Positions 10,701 to 24,100 of a stretch of DNA of 64,000 nucleotides are shown here, piece after piece. Both the position numbers and the translations under genes were made by a program. The stretch lies in the NCBI RefSeq assembly GCF_910591885.1, contig NW_025963549.1, positions 3,782,001 to 3,846,000 of the forward strand, given 5' to 3'. The stretch is from Bombus terrestris. Its lineage: Eukaryota; Arthropoda; Insecta; Hymenoptera; Apidae. The notes under the pieces were generated by a model. It was not told the DNA's origin, made no database searches, and was given only the letters and a program-made list of their open reading frames with translations. Every line of letters begins with the position of its first letter. Within the stretch, counting starts at the first letter, position 1.

Positions 10701-12825
10701 ACCGATCCGACACGTTAGTAACTTTGAAATAAGTCGCCTCCTTATCGAATAACGAACGCAAGAGGGATTGGTTTTAGGTTAGACTATATTTTTCGAGCGA
10801 GCGCAGCGAGCGAGGGACGCGTAAAGGTGTGTCACAAACCAACGGTTTGGCACATAGGGACATTGAAATATTCGCACCAGCCCGAGGAACCGCAAGTATT
10901 TATCGAATTGCGTACTGACAAAAGTTTACAGTTTACCAATAGTTTTACATAAATAGTAATATTTCCACATAGTACAGTGCAACGTGTGGTCCGAAATCGC
11001 TGACAAAATTAGGCAATAACAGGAAATATATGCAAGGCAATATAAGGTATATGTATAGCATGGAAATTGTAATCGTTGCTCGCTCGCTCCACTCGCTCGT
11101 ATAAATCGAGGTCCAACCTCACAACCGATCCGACACGTTAGCAAATTTGAAATAAGTCGCCTCATTATCGAATAACGAACGCAAGAGGGCTTGGTTTTAG
11201 GTTAGACTATATTTTTCGAGCGAGCGCAGCGTGCGAGGGTCGCGTAAATGTGTGTCACAATCCAACGGTTTGGCACATAGGGACATTGAAATATTCGCAC
11301 CAGCCCGAGGAGCCGCAAGTCTTTATCGAATTGCGTACTGACGAAAGTTTACAGTTTATCAATAGTTTTACATAAATAGTAATATTTCCACTTAGTACGG
11401 TGCAATGTGTGGTCCGAAATCGCTGACAAAATTAGGCAATAACAGGAAATATATGCAAGGCAATATAAGGTATACGTATAGCGTGGAAATTGTAAGCGTT
11501 GCTCGCTCGCTCCGCTCGCTCGTAAATATCTAGTCCAACCTCACAAGCGATCCGACACGTTAGTAAATTTGAAATAAGTCCCCTCCGTATCGAATAACGA
11601 ACGCAAGATGGCTTGGTTTTAGGTTAGGCTATAGTTTTCGAGCGAGCGCAGCGAGCGAGCGACGCGTAAAGGTGTGTCAGAAAACAACGGCTTGGCACCT
11701 AGGGACATTGAAATATTCGCACCAGACCGAGGAACCGCATGTATTTATCGAATTGCGTACTGACAAAAGTTTACAGTTTACCAATAGTTTTACATAAATA
11801 GTAATATTTTCACATAGTACAGTGCAACGTGTGGTCCGAAATCGCTGACAAAATTAGGCAATAACAGGAAATATATGCAAGGCAATATAAGGTATATGTA
11901 TAGCTTGGAAGTTGTAATCGTTGCTCGCTCGCTCCGCTCGCTCGTAAAAATCTAGTCCAACCTCACAACCGTTCCGACACGTTGGCAAATTTGAAATAAG
12001 TCGCCTCCATATCGAATAACGAACGCAAGAGGGATTGGTTTTAGGTTAGTCTATAGTTTTCGAGCGAGCGCAGCGAGCGAGCGACGCGTAAAGGTGTGTC
12101 AGAAAACAACGGCTTGGCACCTAGGGACATTGAAATATTCGCACCAGCCCGAGGAACCGCAAGTATTTATCGAATTGCGTACTGACAAAAGTTTACAGTT
12201 TATCAATAGTTTTACATAAATAGTAATATTTCCACATAGTACAGTGCAACGTGTGGTCCAAAATCGCTCACAAAATTAGGCAATAACAGGAAATATATGC
12301 AAGGCAATATCAGGTATATGTATAGCGTGGAAATTGTAATCGTTGCTCGCTCGCTCCGCTCGCTCTTAAAAATCTAGTCCAACCTCACAGCCGATCCGAC
12401 ACGTTAGCAAATTTGAAATAAGTCGCCCCCTTATCGAATAACAAACGCAAGAGGGCTTGGTTTTAGGTTAGACTATAATTTTCGAGCGAGCGCAGCGAGC
12501 GAGGGTCGCGTAAATGTGTGTCACAATCCAATGGTTTGGCACATAGGGTCATTGAAATATTCGCACCAGCCCGAGGAGCCGGAAGTCTTTATGGAATTGC
12601 GTACTGACGAAAGTTTACAGTTTATCAATAGTTTTACATAAATATTAATATTTTCACATAGTACAGTGCAACGTGTGGTCCGATATCGCTGACAAAATTA
12701 GGCAATAACAGGAAATATATGCAAGGCAATATAAGGTATATGTATAGCGTGGAAATTGTAATCGTTGCTCGCTCGCTCCGCTCGCTCGAAAAAATCTAGT
12801 CCAACCTCACAACCGATCCGACACG
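4780..12825 (+). repeat. 7-monomer HOR, 2,955-bp period, 2.7 copies
   Basis: Monomers start at 5065, 5488, 5910, 6332, 6754, 7176, 7598, 8020, 8443, 8865, 9287, 9709, 10131, 10553, 10975, 11398, 11820, 12242 and 12664. Type-specific variants return every 2,955 bp: the GG insertion (5065/8020/10975), GTAAGCGTTG with AGTCCCCTCC (5488/8443/11398), the CCGTTCCGACACGTTGGC form (5910/8865/11820) and GTCCGATATCG (6754/9709/12664). Copies are ~4,780-7,734, 7,735-10,689 and a partial copy 10,690-12,825. The third copy carries a foreign patch near 11.6-11.8 kb. The period ends where monomer 12664 changes to GCCAATTCGAAGTAAG. Confidence 0.9.
11600..11775 (+). repeat. Probable gene-conversion tract inside the 2,955-bp HOR
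   Basis: The corresponding HOR position in the previous copy (~8,645-8,820) reads GAGGGATTGG, a CGACGGTCGCG right arm end and CACAATCCAACGG. Here the sequence instead reads GATGGCTTGG, GCGACGCG, CAGAAAACAACGGC, CAGACCGAGG and GCATGTATTT, the same as ~10,340-10,510. Both flanks keep the host type: CCCTCCGTATCG on the left (to 11,590) and TTTACCAATAG on the right (from 11,781). The left break lies in 11,590-11,609 and the right break in 11,765-11,781. The replaced tract is therefore about 156-190 bp with no change of length, as expected of gene conversion or a double exchange. Confidence 0.8.
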
Positions 12826-15188
12826 TTAGCCAATTCGAAGTAAGTCGCCACCTTATCGAATAACGAACGCAAGAGGGATTGGTTCTAGGCTAGGCTATAG
12901 TTTTCGAGCGAGCGCAGCGAGCGAGGGACGCGTAAATGTGTGTCACAATCCAATGGTTTGGCACATAGGGTCATTGAAATATTCGCACCAGCCCGAGGAG
13001 CCGGAAGTCTTTATCGAATTGCGTACTGACGAAAGTTTACAGTTTATCAATAGTTTTACATATATATTAATATTTTCACATAGTACAGTGCAACGTGTGG
13101 TCCGATATCGCTGACAAAATTAGGCAATTACAGGAAATATATGCAAGGCAATATAAGGTATATGTATAGCTTGGAAGTTGTAATCGTTGCTCGCTCGCTC
13201 AGCTCGCTCGTAAAAATCTAGTCCAACCTCACAACCGATCCGACACGTTAGCAAATTCGAAATAAGCCTCCTTATCGAATAACGAACGCAAGAGGGATTG
13301 GTTTTAGGTTAGGCTATAGTTTTCGAGCGCAGCGAGCGAGGGACGCGTAAAGGTATGTCACCAACCAACGGTTTGGCACATAGGGACATTGAAATATTCG
13401 CACCAGCCCGAGGAACCGCAAGACTTTATCGAATTGCGTACTGACAAAACTTTACAGTTTATCAATAGTTTTACATAAATAGTAATATTTCCACATAGTA
13501 CAGTGGAATGTGTGGTCCGAAATCGCTGACAAAATTAAGCAATAGCAGGAAATATATGCAAGGCAATATAAGGTATATGTATAGCTTGGAAGTTGTAATC
13601 GTTGCTCGCTCGCTCCGCTCGCTCGTAAAAATCTAGTCCAACCTCACAACCGATCCGACACGTTAGCAAATTTGAGATAAGTCGCCTCCATATCGAATAA
13701 CGAACGCAAGAGGGATTGGTTTTAGGTTAGTCTATAGTTTTCGAGCGAGCGAAGCGAGCGAGGGACGCGTAAAGGTGTGTCACAAACCAACAGTTTGGCA
13801 CATAGGGACATTGAAATATTCGCACCAGCTCGAGGAACCGCAAGTCTTTAACGAATTGCGTACTGACAAAAGTTTACAGTTTACCAATAGTTTTACATAA
13901 ATAGTAATATTTCCACATAGTACAGTGCAACGTGTGGTCCGAAATCGCTGACAAAAGTAGGCAATAACAGGAAATATATGCAAGGCCATATCAGGTATAT
14001 GTATAGCGTGGAAATTGTAATCGTTGCTCGCTCGCTCCGTTCGCTCGTAAAAATCTAGTCCAACCTCACAACCGATCCGACACGTTAGTAAATTTGAAAT
14101 AAGTCGCCTCCTTCTCGAATAACGAACGCAAGAGGGATTGGTTTTAGGTTAGGCTATATTTTTCGAGCGAGCGCAGCGAGCGAGGTACGCGTAAAGGTGT
14201 GTCACAAACCAACGGTTTGGCACATAGGGACATTGAAATATTCGCACCAGCCCGAGGAACCGCAAGTATTTATCGAATTGCGTACTGACAAAAGTTTACA
14301 GTTTATCAATAGTTTTACATAAATAGTAATATTTCCACATAGTACAGTGCAACGTGTGGTCCAAAATCGCTCATAAAATTAGGCAATAACAGGAAATATA
14401 TGCAAGGCAATATCAGGTATATGTATAGCGTGGAAATTGTAATCGTTGCTCGCTCGCTCGGCTCGCTCGTAAAAATCTAGTCCAACCTCACAATCGATCC
14501 GACACGTTAGTAACTTTGAAATAAGTCGCCTCCTTATCGAATAACGAACGCAAGAGGGATTGGTTTTAGGTTAGACTATATTTTTCGAGCGAGCGCAGCG
14601 AGCGAGGGACGCGTAAAGGTGTGTCACAAACCAACGGTTTGGCACATAGGGACATTGAAATATACGCACCAGCTCGCGGAACCGCAAGTCTTTATCGAAT
14701 TGCGTACTGACAAAAGTTTACAGTTTACCAATAGTTTTACATAAATAGTAATATTTCCACATAGTACAGTGCAACGTGTGGTCCGAAATCGCTGACAAAA
14801 TTAGGCAATAACAGGAAATATATGCAAGGCAATATCAGGTATATGTATAGCGTGGAAATTGTAATCGTTGCTCGCTCGCTCCGTTCGCTCGTAAAAATGT
14901 AGTCCAACCTCACAACCGATCCGACACGTTAGTAAATTTGAAATAAGTCGCCTCCTTATCGAATAACGAACGCAAGAGGGATTGATTTTAGGTTAGGCTA
15001 TATTTTTCGAGCGAGCGCAGCGAGCGAGGTACGCGTAAAGGTGTGTCACAAACCAACGGTTTGGCACATAGGGACATAGAAATATTCGCACCAGCCCGAG
15101 GAGCCGGAAGTCTTTATCGAATTGCGTACTGACGAAAGTTTACAGTTTATCAATAGTTTTACATAAATAGTAATATTTCCACATAGTA
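12825..15188 (+). repeat. Mixed transition block of monomers
   Basis: Monomers start at 13086, 13501, 13923, 14345 and 14767, preceded by the second half of 12664. A 422-bp local duplication is visible: GTCCGATATCG occurs at both 12,664 and 13,086, each preceded by the CAATGGTTTGGCACATAGGGTC variant. Monomer 13086 is 415 bp, through a 4-bp loss in the right arm and a 3-bp loss in AATAAGCCTCC near 13,261. Monomers 13501-13923 resemble 2956-3378, sharing GGAATGTGTGG with AATTAAGC and then GACAAAAGTAGGC. No gene is present. Confidence 0.8.
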
Positions 15189-18100
15189 CAGTGGAATGTG
15201 TGGTTCGAAATCGCTGACAAAATTAGGCAATAACAGGAAATATATGCAAGGCAATATAAGGTATATGTATAGCGTGGAAATTGTAATCGTTGCTCGCTCG
15301 CTCGTAAAAATCTAGTCCAACCTCACAACCGACCCGACACGTTAGCAAATTCGAAATAAGTCGCCTCCTTATCGAATAACGAACGCAAGAGGGATTGGTT
15401 TTAGGTTAGGCTATAGTTTTCGAGCGCAGCGAGCGAGGGACGCGTAAAGGTATGTCACCAACCAACGGTTTGGCACATAGGGACATAGAAATATTCGCAC
15501 CAGCCCGAGGAGCCGGAAGTCTTTATCGAATTGCGTACTGACGAAAGTTTACAGTTTATCAATAGTTTTACATAAATAGTAATATTTCCACATAGTACAG
15601 TGCAACGTGTGGTCCGAAGTCGCTGAGAAAATTAGGCAATAACAGGAAATATATGCAAGGCAATATAAGGTATATGTATAGCGTGGAAATTGTAATCGTT
15701 GCTCGCTCGCTCCGCTCGCTCGTATAAATCGAGGTCCAACCTCACAGCCGATCCGACACGTTAGCAAATTTGAAATTAGTCGCCTCATTATCGAATAACG
15801 AACGCAAGAGGGATTGGTTTTAGGTTAGACTATAGTTTTCGAGCGAGCGCAGCGAGCGAGGGTCGCGTAAATGTGTGTCACAATCCAACGGTTTGGCACA
15901 TAGGGACATTGAAATATTCGCACCAGCCCGAGGAACCGCAAGTCTTTATCGAATTGCGTACTGACAAAAGTTTACAGTTTATCAATAGCTTTACATAAGT
16001 AGTAATATTTCCACATAGTACAGTGCAACGTGTAGTCCGAAATCGCTGACAAAATTAGGCAATAACAGGAAATATATGCAAGGCAATATAAGGTATATGT
16101 ATTGCTTGGAAATTGTAATCGTTAGTCACTCGCTCCGCTCGCTCGTAAAAATCTAGTCCGACCTCACAACCGATCCGACACGTTAGCAAATTTGGAATTA
16201 GTCGCCTCATTATCGAATAACGAACGCAAGAGGGCTTGGTTTTAGGTTAGGCTATATTTTTCGAGCGAGCGCAGCGAGCGAGGTACGCGTAAAGGTGTGT
16301 CACAAACCAACGGTTTGGCACATAGGGACATTGTTATATTCGCACCAGCCCGAGGAGCCGGAAGTCTTTATCGAATTGCGTACTAACGAAAGTTTACAGT
16401 TTATCAATAGGTTTACATAAATAGTAATATTTCCACATAGTACAGTGCAACGTGTGGTCCGAAATCGCTGACAAAATTAGGCAATAACAGGAAATATATG
16501 CAAGGCAATATAAGGTATATGTATAGCGTGGAAATTGTAATCGTTGCTCGCTCGCTCCGCTCGCTCGTATAAATCTAGTCCAACCTCACAGCCGATCCGA
16601 CACGTCAGCAAATTTGAAATTAGTCGCCTCCTTATCGAATAACGAACGCAAGAGGGCTTGGTTTTAGGTTAGACTATAGTTTTCGAGCGTGCGCAGCGAG
16701 CGAGGGTCGCGTAAATGTGTGTCACAATCCAACGGTTTGGCACATAGGGACATTGAAAAATTCGCACCAGCCCGAGGAACCGCAAGTATTTATCGAATTG
16801 CGTACTGACAAAAGTTTACAGTTTATCAATAGCTTTACATAAGTAGTAATATTTCCACATAGTACAGTGCAACGTGTAGTCCGAAATCGCTGACAAAATT
16901 AGGCAATAACAGGAAATATATGCAAGGCAATATAAGGTATATGTATAGCATGGAAATTGTAATCGTTGGTCGCTCGCTCCGCTCGCTCGTAAAAATCTAG
17001 TCCGACCTCACAACCGATCCGACACGTTAGCAAATTTGGAATTAGTCGCCTCATTATCGAATAACGAACGCAAGAGGGCTTGGTTTTATGTTAGACAATA
17101 GTTTTCGAGCGAGCGCAGCGAGCGAGGGTCGCGTAAATGTGTGTCACAATCCAACGGTTTGGCACATAGGGACATTGAAATATTCGCACCAGCCCGAGGA
17201 GCCGGAAGTCTTTATCGAATTGCGTACTGACGAAAGTTTACAGTTTGTCAATAGTTTTACATAAATATTAATATTTTCACATAGTACAGTGCAACGTGTG
17301 GTCCGAAATCGCTGACAAAATTAGGCAATAACAGAAAATATATGCAAGGCAATATAAGGTATATGTATAGCTTGGAAGTTGTAATCGTTGCGCGCTCGCT
17401 CCGCTCGCTCGTAAATATCTAGTCCGACCTCACAACCGATCCGACACGTTAGCAAATTTGGAATTAGTCGCCTCATTATCGAATAACGAACGCAAGAGGG
17501 CTTGGTTTTATGTTAGACAATAGTTTTCGAGCGAGCGCAGCGAGCGAGGTACGCGTAAAGGTGTGTCACAAACCAACGGTTTGGCACATAGGGACATAGA
17601 AATATTCGCACCAGCCCGAGGAGCCGGAAGTCTTTATCGAATTGCGTACTGACGAAAGTTTACAGTTTATCAATAGTTTTACATAAATAGTAATATTTCC
17701 ACATAGTACAGTGGAATGTGTGGTTCGAAATCGCTGACAAAATTAGGCAATAACAGGAAATATATGCAAGGCAATATAAGGTATATGTATAGCGTGGAAA
17801 TTGTAATCGTTGCTCGCTCGCTCGTAAAAATCTAGTCCAACCTCACAACCGACCCGACACGTTAGCAAATTCGAAATAAGTCGCCTCCTTATCGAATAAC
17901 GAACGCAAGAGGGATTGGTTTTAGGTTAGGCTATAGTTTTCGAGCGCAGCGAGCGAGGGACGCGTAAAGGTATGTCACCAACCAACGGTTTGGCACATAG
18001 GGACATAGAAATATTCGCACCAGCCCGAGGAGCCGCAAGTCTATATCGAATTGCGTACTGACGAAAGTTTACAGTTTATCAATAGTTTGACATAAATAGT

Positions 18101-21100
18101 AATATTTCCACATAGTGAAGTGCAACGTGTGGTCCGAAATCGCTGACAAAAGTAGGCAATAACAGGAAATATATGCAAGGCAATATCAGGTATATGTATA
18201 GCGTGGAAATTGTAATCGTTGCTCGCTCGCTCCGCTCGCTCGTAAAAATCTAGTCCAACCTCACAACCGATCCGACACGTTAGTAAATTTGAAATAAGTC
18301 GCCTGCATGTCGAATAACGCACGCAAGAGGGATTGGTTTTAGGTTAGGCTATAGTTTCCGAGCGAGCGCAGCGAGCGAGGTACGCGTAAAGGTGTGTCAC
18401 AAACCAACGGTTTGGCACATAGGGACATTGTTATATTCGCACCAGCCCGAGGAGCCGGAAGTCTTTATCGAATTGCCTACAGACAAAAGTTTACAGTTTA
18501 TCAATAGTTTTACATAAATAGTAATATTTCCACATAGTACAGTGCAACGTGAGGTCCGAAGTCGCTCACAAAATTAGGCAATAACAGGAAATATATGCAA
18601 GGCAATATAAGGTATATGTATAGCGTGGAAATTGTAATCGTTGCTCGCTCGCTCCGCTCGCTCGTATAAATCGAGGTCCAACCTCACAGCCGATCCGACA
18701 CGTTAGCAAATTTGAAATTAGTCGCCTCATTATCGAATAACGAACGCAAGAGGGATTGGTTTTAGGTTAGACTATAGTTTTCGAGCGAGCGCAGCGAGCG
18801 AGGGTCGCGTAAATGTGTGTCACAATCCAACGGTTTGGCACATAGGGACATTGAAATATTCGCACCAGCCCGAGGAACCGCAAGTCTTTATCGAATTGCG
18901 TACTGACAAAAGTTTACAGTTTATCAATAGCTTTACATAAGTAGTAATATTTCCACATAGTACAGTGCAACGTGTGGTCCGAAATCGCTGACAAAATTAG
19001 GCAATAACAGGAAATATATGCAAGGCAATATAAGGTATATGTATTGCTTGGAAATTGTAATCGTTAGTCACTCGCTCCGCTCGCTCGTAAAAATCTAGTC
19101 CGACCTCACAACCGATCCGACACGTTAGCAAATTTGGAATTAGTCGCCTCATTATCGAATAACGAACGCAAGAGGGCTTGGTTTTAGGTTAGGCTATATT
19201 TTTCGAGCGAGCGCAGCGAGCGAGGTACGCGTAAAGGTGTGTCACAAACCAACGGTTTGGCACATAGGGACATTGAAATATTCGCACCAGCCCGAGGAGC
19301 CGGAAGTCTTTATCGAATTGCGTACTAACGAAAGTTTACAGTTTATCAATAGGTTGACATAAATAGTAATATTTCCACATAGTACAGTGCAACGTGTGGT
19401 CCGAAGTCGCTGACAAAATTAGGCAATAACAGGAAATATATGCAAGGCAATATAAGGTATATGTATAGCGTGGAAATTGTAATCGTTGCTCGCTCGCTCC
19501 GCTCGCTCGTATAAATCTAGTCCAACCTCACAGCCGATCCGACACGTCAGCAAATTTGAAATTAGTCGCCTCATTATCGAATAACGAACGCAAGATGGCT
19601 TGGTTTTAGGTTAGACTATAGTTTTCGAGCGAGCGCAGCGAGCGAGGGTCGCGTAAATGTGTGTCACAATCCAACGGTTTGGCACATAGGGACATTGAAA
19701 AATTCGCACCAGCCCGAGGAACCGCAAGTATTTATCGAATTGCGTACTAACAAAAGTTTACAGTTTATCAATAGCTTTACATAAGTAGTAATATTTCCAC
19801 ATAGTACAGTGCAACGTGTGGTCCGAAATCGCTGACAAAATTAGGCAATAACAGGAAATATATGCAAGGCAATATAAGGTATATGTATAGCTTGGAAATT
19901 GTAATCGTTAGTCACTCGCTCCGCTCGCTCGTAAAAATCTAGTCCGACCTCACAACCGATCCGACACGTTAGCAAATTTGGAATTAGTCGCCTCATTATC
20001 GAATAACGAACGCAAGAGGGCTTGGTTTTATGTTAGACTATAGTTTTCGAGCGAGCGCAGCGAGCGAGGGTCGCGTAAATGTGTGTCACAATCCAACGGT
20101 TTGGCACATAGGGACATTGAAATATTCGCACCAGCCCGAGGAGCCGGAAGTCTTTATCGAATTGCGTACTGACGAAAGTTTACAGTTTGTCAATAGTTTT
20201 ACATAAATATTAATATTTCCACATAGTACAGTGGAATGTGTGGTTCGAAATCGCTGACAAAATTAGGCAATAACAGGAAATATATGCAAGGCAATATAAG
20301 GTATATGTATAGCGTGGAAATTGTAATCGTTGCTCGCTCGCTCGTAAAAATCTAGTCCAACCTCACAACCGACCCGACACGTTAGCAAATTCGAAATAAG
20401 TCGCCTCCTTATCGAATAACGAACGCAAGAGGGATTGGTTTTAGGTTAGGCTATAGTTTTCGAGCGCAGCGAGCGAGGGACGCGTAAAGGTATGTCACCA
20501 ACCAACGGTTTGGCACATAGGGACATAGAAATATTCGCACCAGCCCGAGGAGCCGGAAGTCTATATCGAATTGCGTACTGACGAAAGTTTACAGTTTATC
20601 AATAGTTTGACATAAATAGTAATATTTCCACATAGTGAAGTGCAACGTGTGGTCCGAAATCGCTGACAAAAGTAGGCAATAACAGGAAATATATGCAAGG
20701 CAATATCAGGTATATGTATAGCGTGGAAATTGTAATCGTTGCTCGCTCGCTCCGTTCGCTCGTAAAAATCTAGTCCAACCTCACAACCGATCCGACACGT
20801 TAGTAAATTTGAAATAAGTCGCCTGCTTGTCGAATAACGCACGCAAGAGGGATTGGTTTTAGGTTAGGCTATAGTTTCCGAGCGAGCGCAGCGAGCGAGG
20901 TACGCGTAAAGGTGTGTCACAAACCAACGGTTTGGCACATAGGGACATTGTTATATTCGCACCAGCCCGAGGAGCCGGAAGTCTTTATCGAATTGCCTAC
21001 AGACAAAAGTTTACAGTTTATCAATAGTTTTACATAAATAGTAATATTTCCACATAGTACAGTGCAACGTGTGGTCCGAAGTCGCTGACAAAATTAGGCA

Positions 21101-24100
21101 ATAACAGGAAATATATGCAAGGCAATATAAGGTATATGTATAGCGTGGAAATTGTAACCGTTGCTCGCTCGCTCCGCTCGCTCGTATAAATCGAGGTCCA
21201 ACCTCACAGCCGATCCGACACGTTAGCAAATTTGAAATTAGTCGCCTCATTATCGAATAACGAACGCAAGATGGCTTGGTTTTAGGTTAGACTATAGTTT
21301 TCGAGCGAGCGCAGCGTGCGAGGGTCGCGTAAATGTGTGTCACAATCCAACGGTTTGGCACATAGGGACATTGAAATATTCGCACCAGCCCGAGGAACCG
21401 CAAGTCTTTATCGAATTGCGTACTGACAAAAGTTTACAGTTTATCAATAGCTTTACATAAGTAGTAATATTTCCACATAGTACAGTGCAACGTGTGGTCC
21501 GAAATCGCTGACAAAATTAGGCAATAACAGGAAATATATGCAAGGCAATATAAGGTATATGTATTGCTTGGAAATTGTAATCGTTAGTCACTCGCTCCGC
21601 TCGCTCGTAAAAATCTAGTCCGACCTCACAACCGATCCGACACGTTAGCAAATTTGGAATTAGTCGCCTCATTATCGAATAACGAACGCAAGAGGGCTTG
21701 GTTTTAGGTTAGGCTATATTTTTCGAGCGAGCGCAGCGAGCGAGGTACGCGTAAAGGTGTGTCACAAACCAACGGTTTGGCACATAGGGACATTGAAATA
21801 TTCGCACCAGCCCGAGGAGCCGGAAGTCTTTATCGAATTGCGTACTAACGAAAGTTTACAGTTTATCAATAGGTTTACATAAATAGTAATATTTCCACAT
21901 AGTACAGTGCAACGTGTGGTCCGAAATTGCTGACAAAATTTGGCAATAACACGAAATACATGCAGGGCAATATAAGGTATATGTATAGCTTGGAAATTGA
22001 AATCGTTGCTCGCTCGCTCCGCTCGATCGTAAAAATCTAGTCCGACCTCACAACCGATCCGACACGTTAGCAAATTTGAAATAAGTCGCCTCATTATCGA
22101 ATAACGAACGCAAGATGGCTTGGTTTTAGGTTAGACTATAGTTTTCGAGCGAGCGCAGCGTGCGAGGGTCGCGTAAATGTGTGTCACAATCCAACGGTTT
22201 GGCACATAGGGACATTGAAATATTCGCACCAGCCCGAGGAACCGCAAGTATTTATCGAATTGCGTACTGACAAAAGTTTACAGTTTATCAATAGCTTTAC
22301 ATAAGTAGTAATATTTCCACATAGTACAGTGCAACGTGTGGTCCGAAGTCGCTGACAAAATTAGGCAATAACAGGAAATATATGCAAGGCAATATAAGGT
22401 ATATGTATAGCGTGGAAATTGTAATCGTTGCTCGCTCGCTCCGCTCGCTCGTATAAATCTAGTCCAACCTCACAGCCGATCCGACACGTCAGCAAATTTG
22501 AAATTAGTCGCCTCATTATCGAATAACGAACGCAAGATGGCTTGGTTTTAGGTTAGACTATAGTTTTCGAGCGAGCGCAGCGAGCGAGGGTCGCGTAAAT
22601 GTGTGTCACAATCCAACGGTTTGGCACATAGGGACATTGAAAAATTCGCACCAGCCCGAGGAACCGCAAGTATTTATCGAATTGCGTACTGACAAAAGTT
22701 TACAGTTTATCAATAGCTTTACATAAGTAGTAATATTTCCACATAGTACAGTGCAACGTGTAGTCCGAAATCGCTGACAAAATTAGGCAATAACAGGAAA
22801 TATATGCAAGGCAATATAAGGTATATGTATAGCTTGGAAATTGTAATCGTTAGTCACTCGCTCCGCTCGCTCGTAAAAATCTAGTCCGACCTCACAACCG
22901 ATCCGACACGTTAGCAAATTTGGAATTAGTCGCCTCATTATCGAATAACGAACGCAAGAGGGCTTGGTTTTAAGTTAGACTATAGTTTTCGAGCGAGCGC
23001 AGCGAGCGAGGGTCGCGTAAATGTGTGTCACAATCCAACGGTTTGGCACATAGGGACATTGAAATATTCGCACCAGCCCGAGGAGCCGGAAGTCTTTATC
23101 GAATTGCGTACTGACGAAAGTTTACAGTTTGTCAATAGTTTTACATAAATATTAATATTTCCACATAGTACAGTGGAATGTGTGGTTCGAAATCGCTGAC
23201 AAAATTAGGCAATAACAGGAAATATATGCAAGGCAATATAAGGTATATGTATAGCGTGGAAATTGTAATCGTTGCTCGCTCGCTCGTAAAAATCTAGTCC
23301 AACCTCACAACCGACCCGACACGTTAGCAAATTCGAAATAAGTCGCCTCCTTATCGAATAACGAACGCAAGAGGGATTGGTTTTAGGTTAGGCTATAGTT
23401 TTCGAGCGCAGCGAGCGAGGGACGCGTAAAGGTATGTCACCAACCAACGGTTTGGCACATAGGGACATAGAAATATTCGCACCAGCCCGAGGAGCCGGAA
23501 GTCTATATCGAATTGCGTACTGACGAAAGTTTACAGTTTATCAATAGTTTGACATAAATAGTAATATTTCCACATAGTGAAGTGCAACGTGTGGTCCGAA
23601 ATCGCTGACAAAAGTAGGCAATAACAGGAAATATATGCAAGGCAATATCAGGTATATGTATAGCGTGGAAATTGTAATCGTTGCTCGCTCGCTCCGTTCG
23701 CTCGTAAAAATCTAGTCCAACCTCACAACCGATCCGACACGTTAGTAAATTTGAAATAAGTCGCCTGCTTTTCGAATAACGCACGCAAGAGGGATTGGTT
23801 TTAGGTTAGGCTATAGTTTCCGAGCGAGCGCAGCGAGCGAGGTACGCGTAAAGGTGTGTCACAAACCAACGGTTTGGCACATAGGGACATTGTTATATTC
23901 GCACCAGCCCGAGGAGCCGGAAGTCTTTATCGAATTGCCTACTGACAAAAGTTTACAGTTTATCAATAGTTTTACATAAATAGTAATATTTCCACATAGT
24001 ACAGTGCAACGTGTGGTCCGAAGTCGCTGAGAAAATTAGACAATAACAGGAAATATATGCAAGGCAATATAAGGTATATGTATAGCGTGGAAATTGTAAT

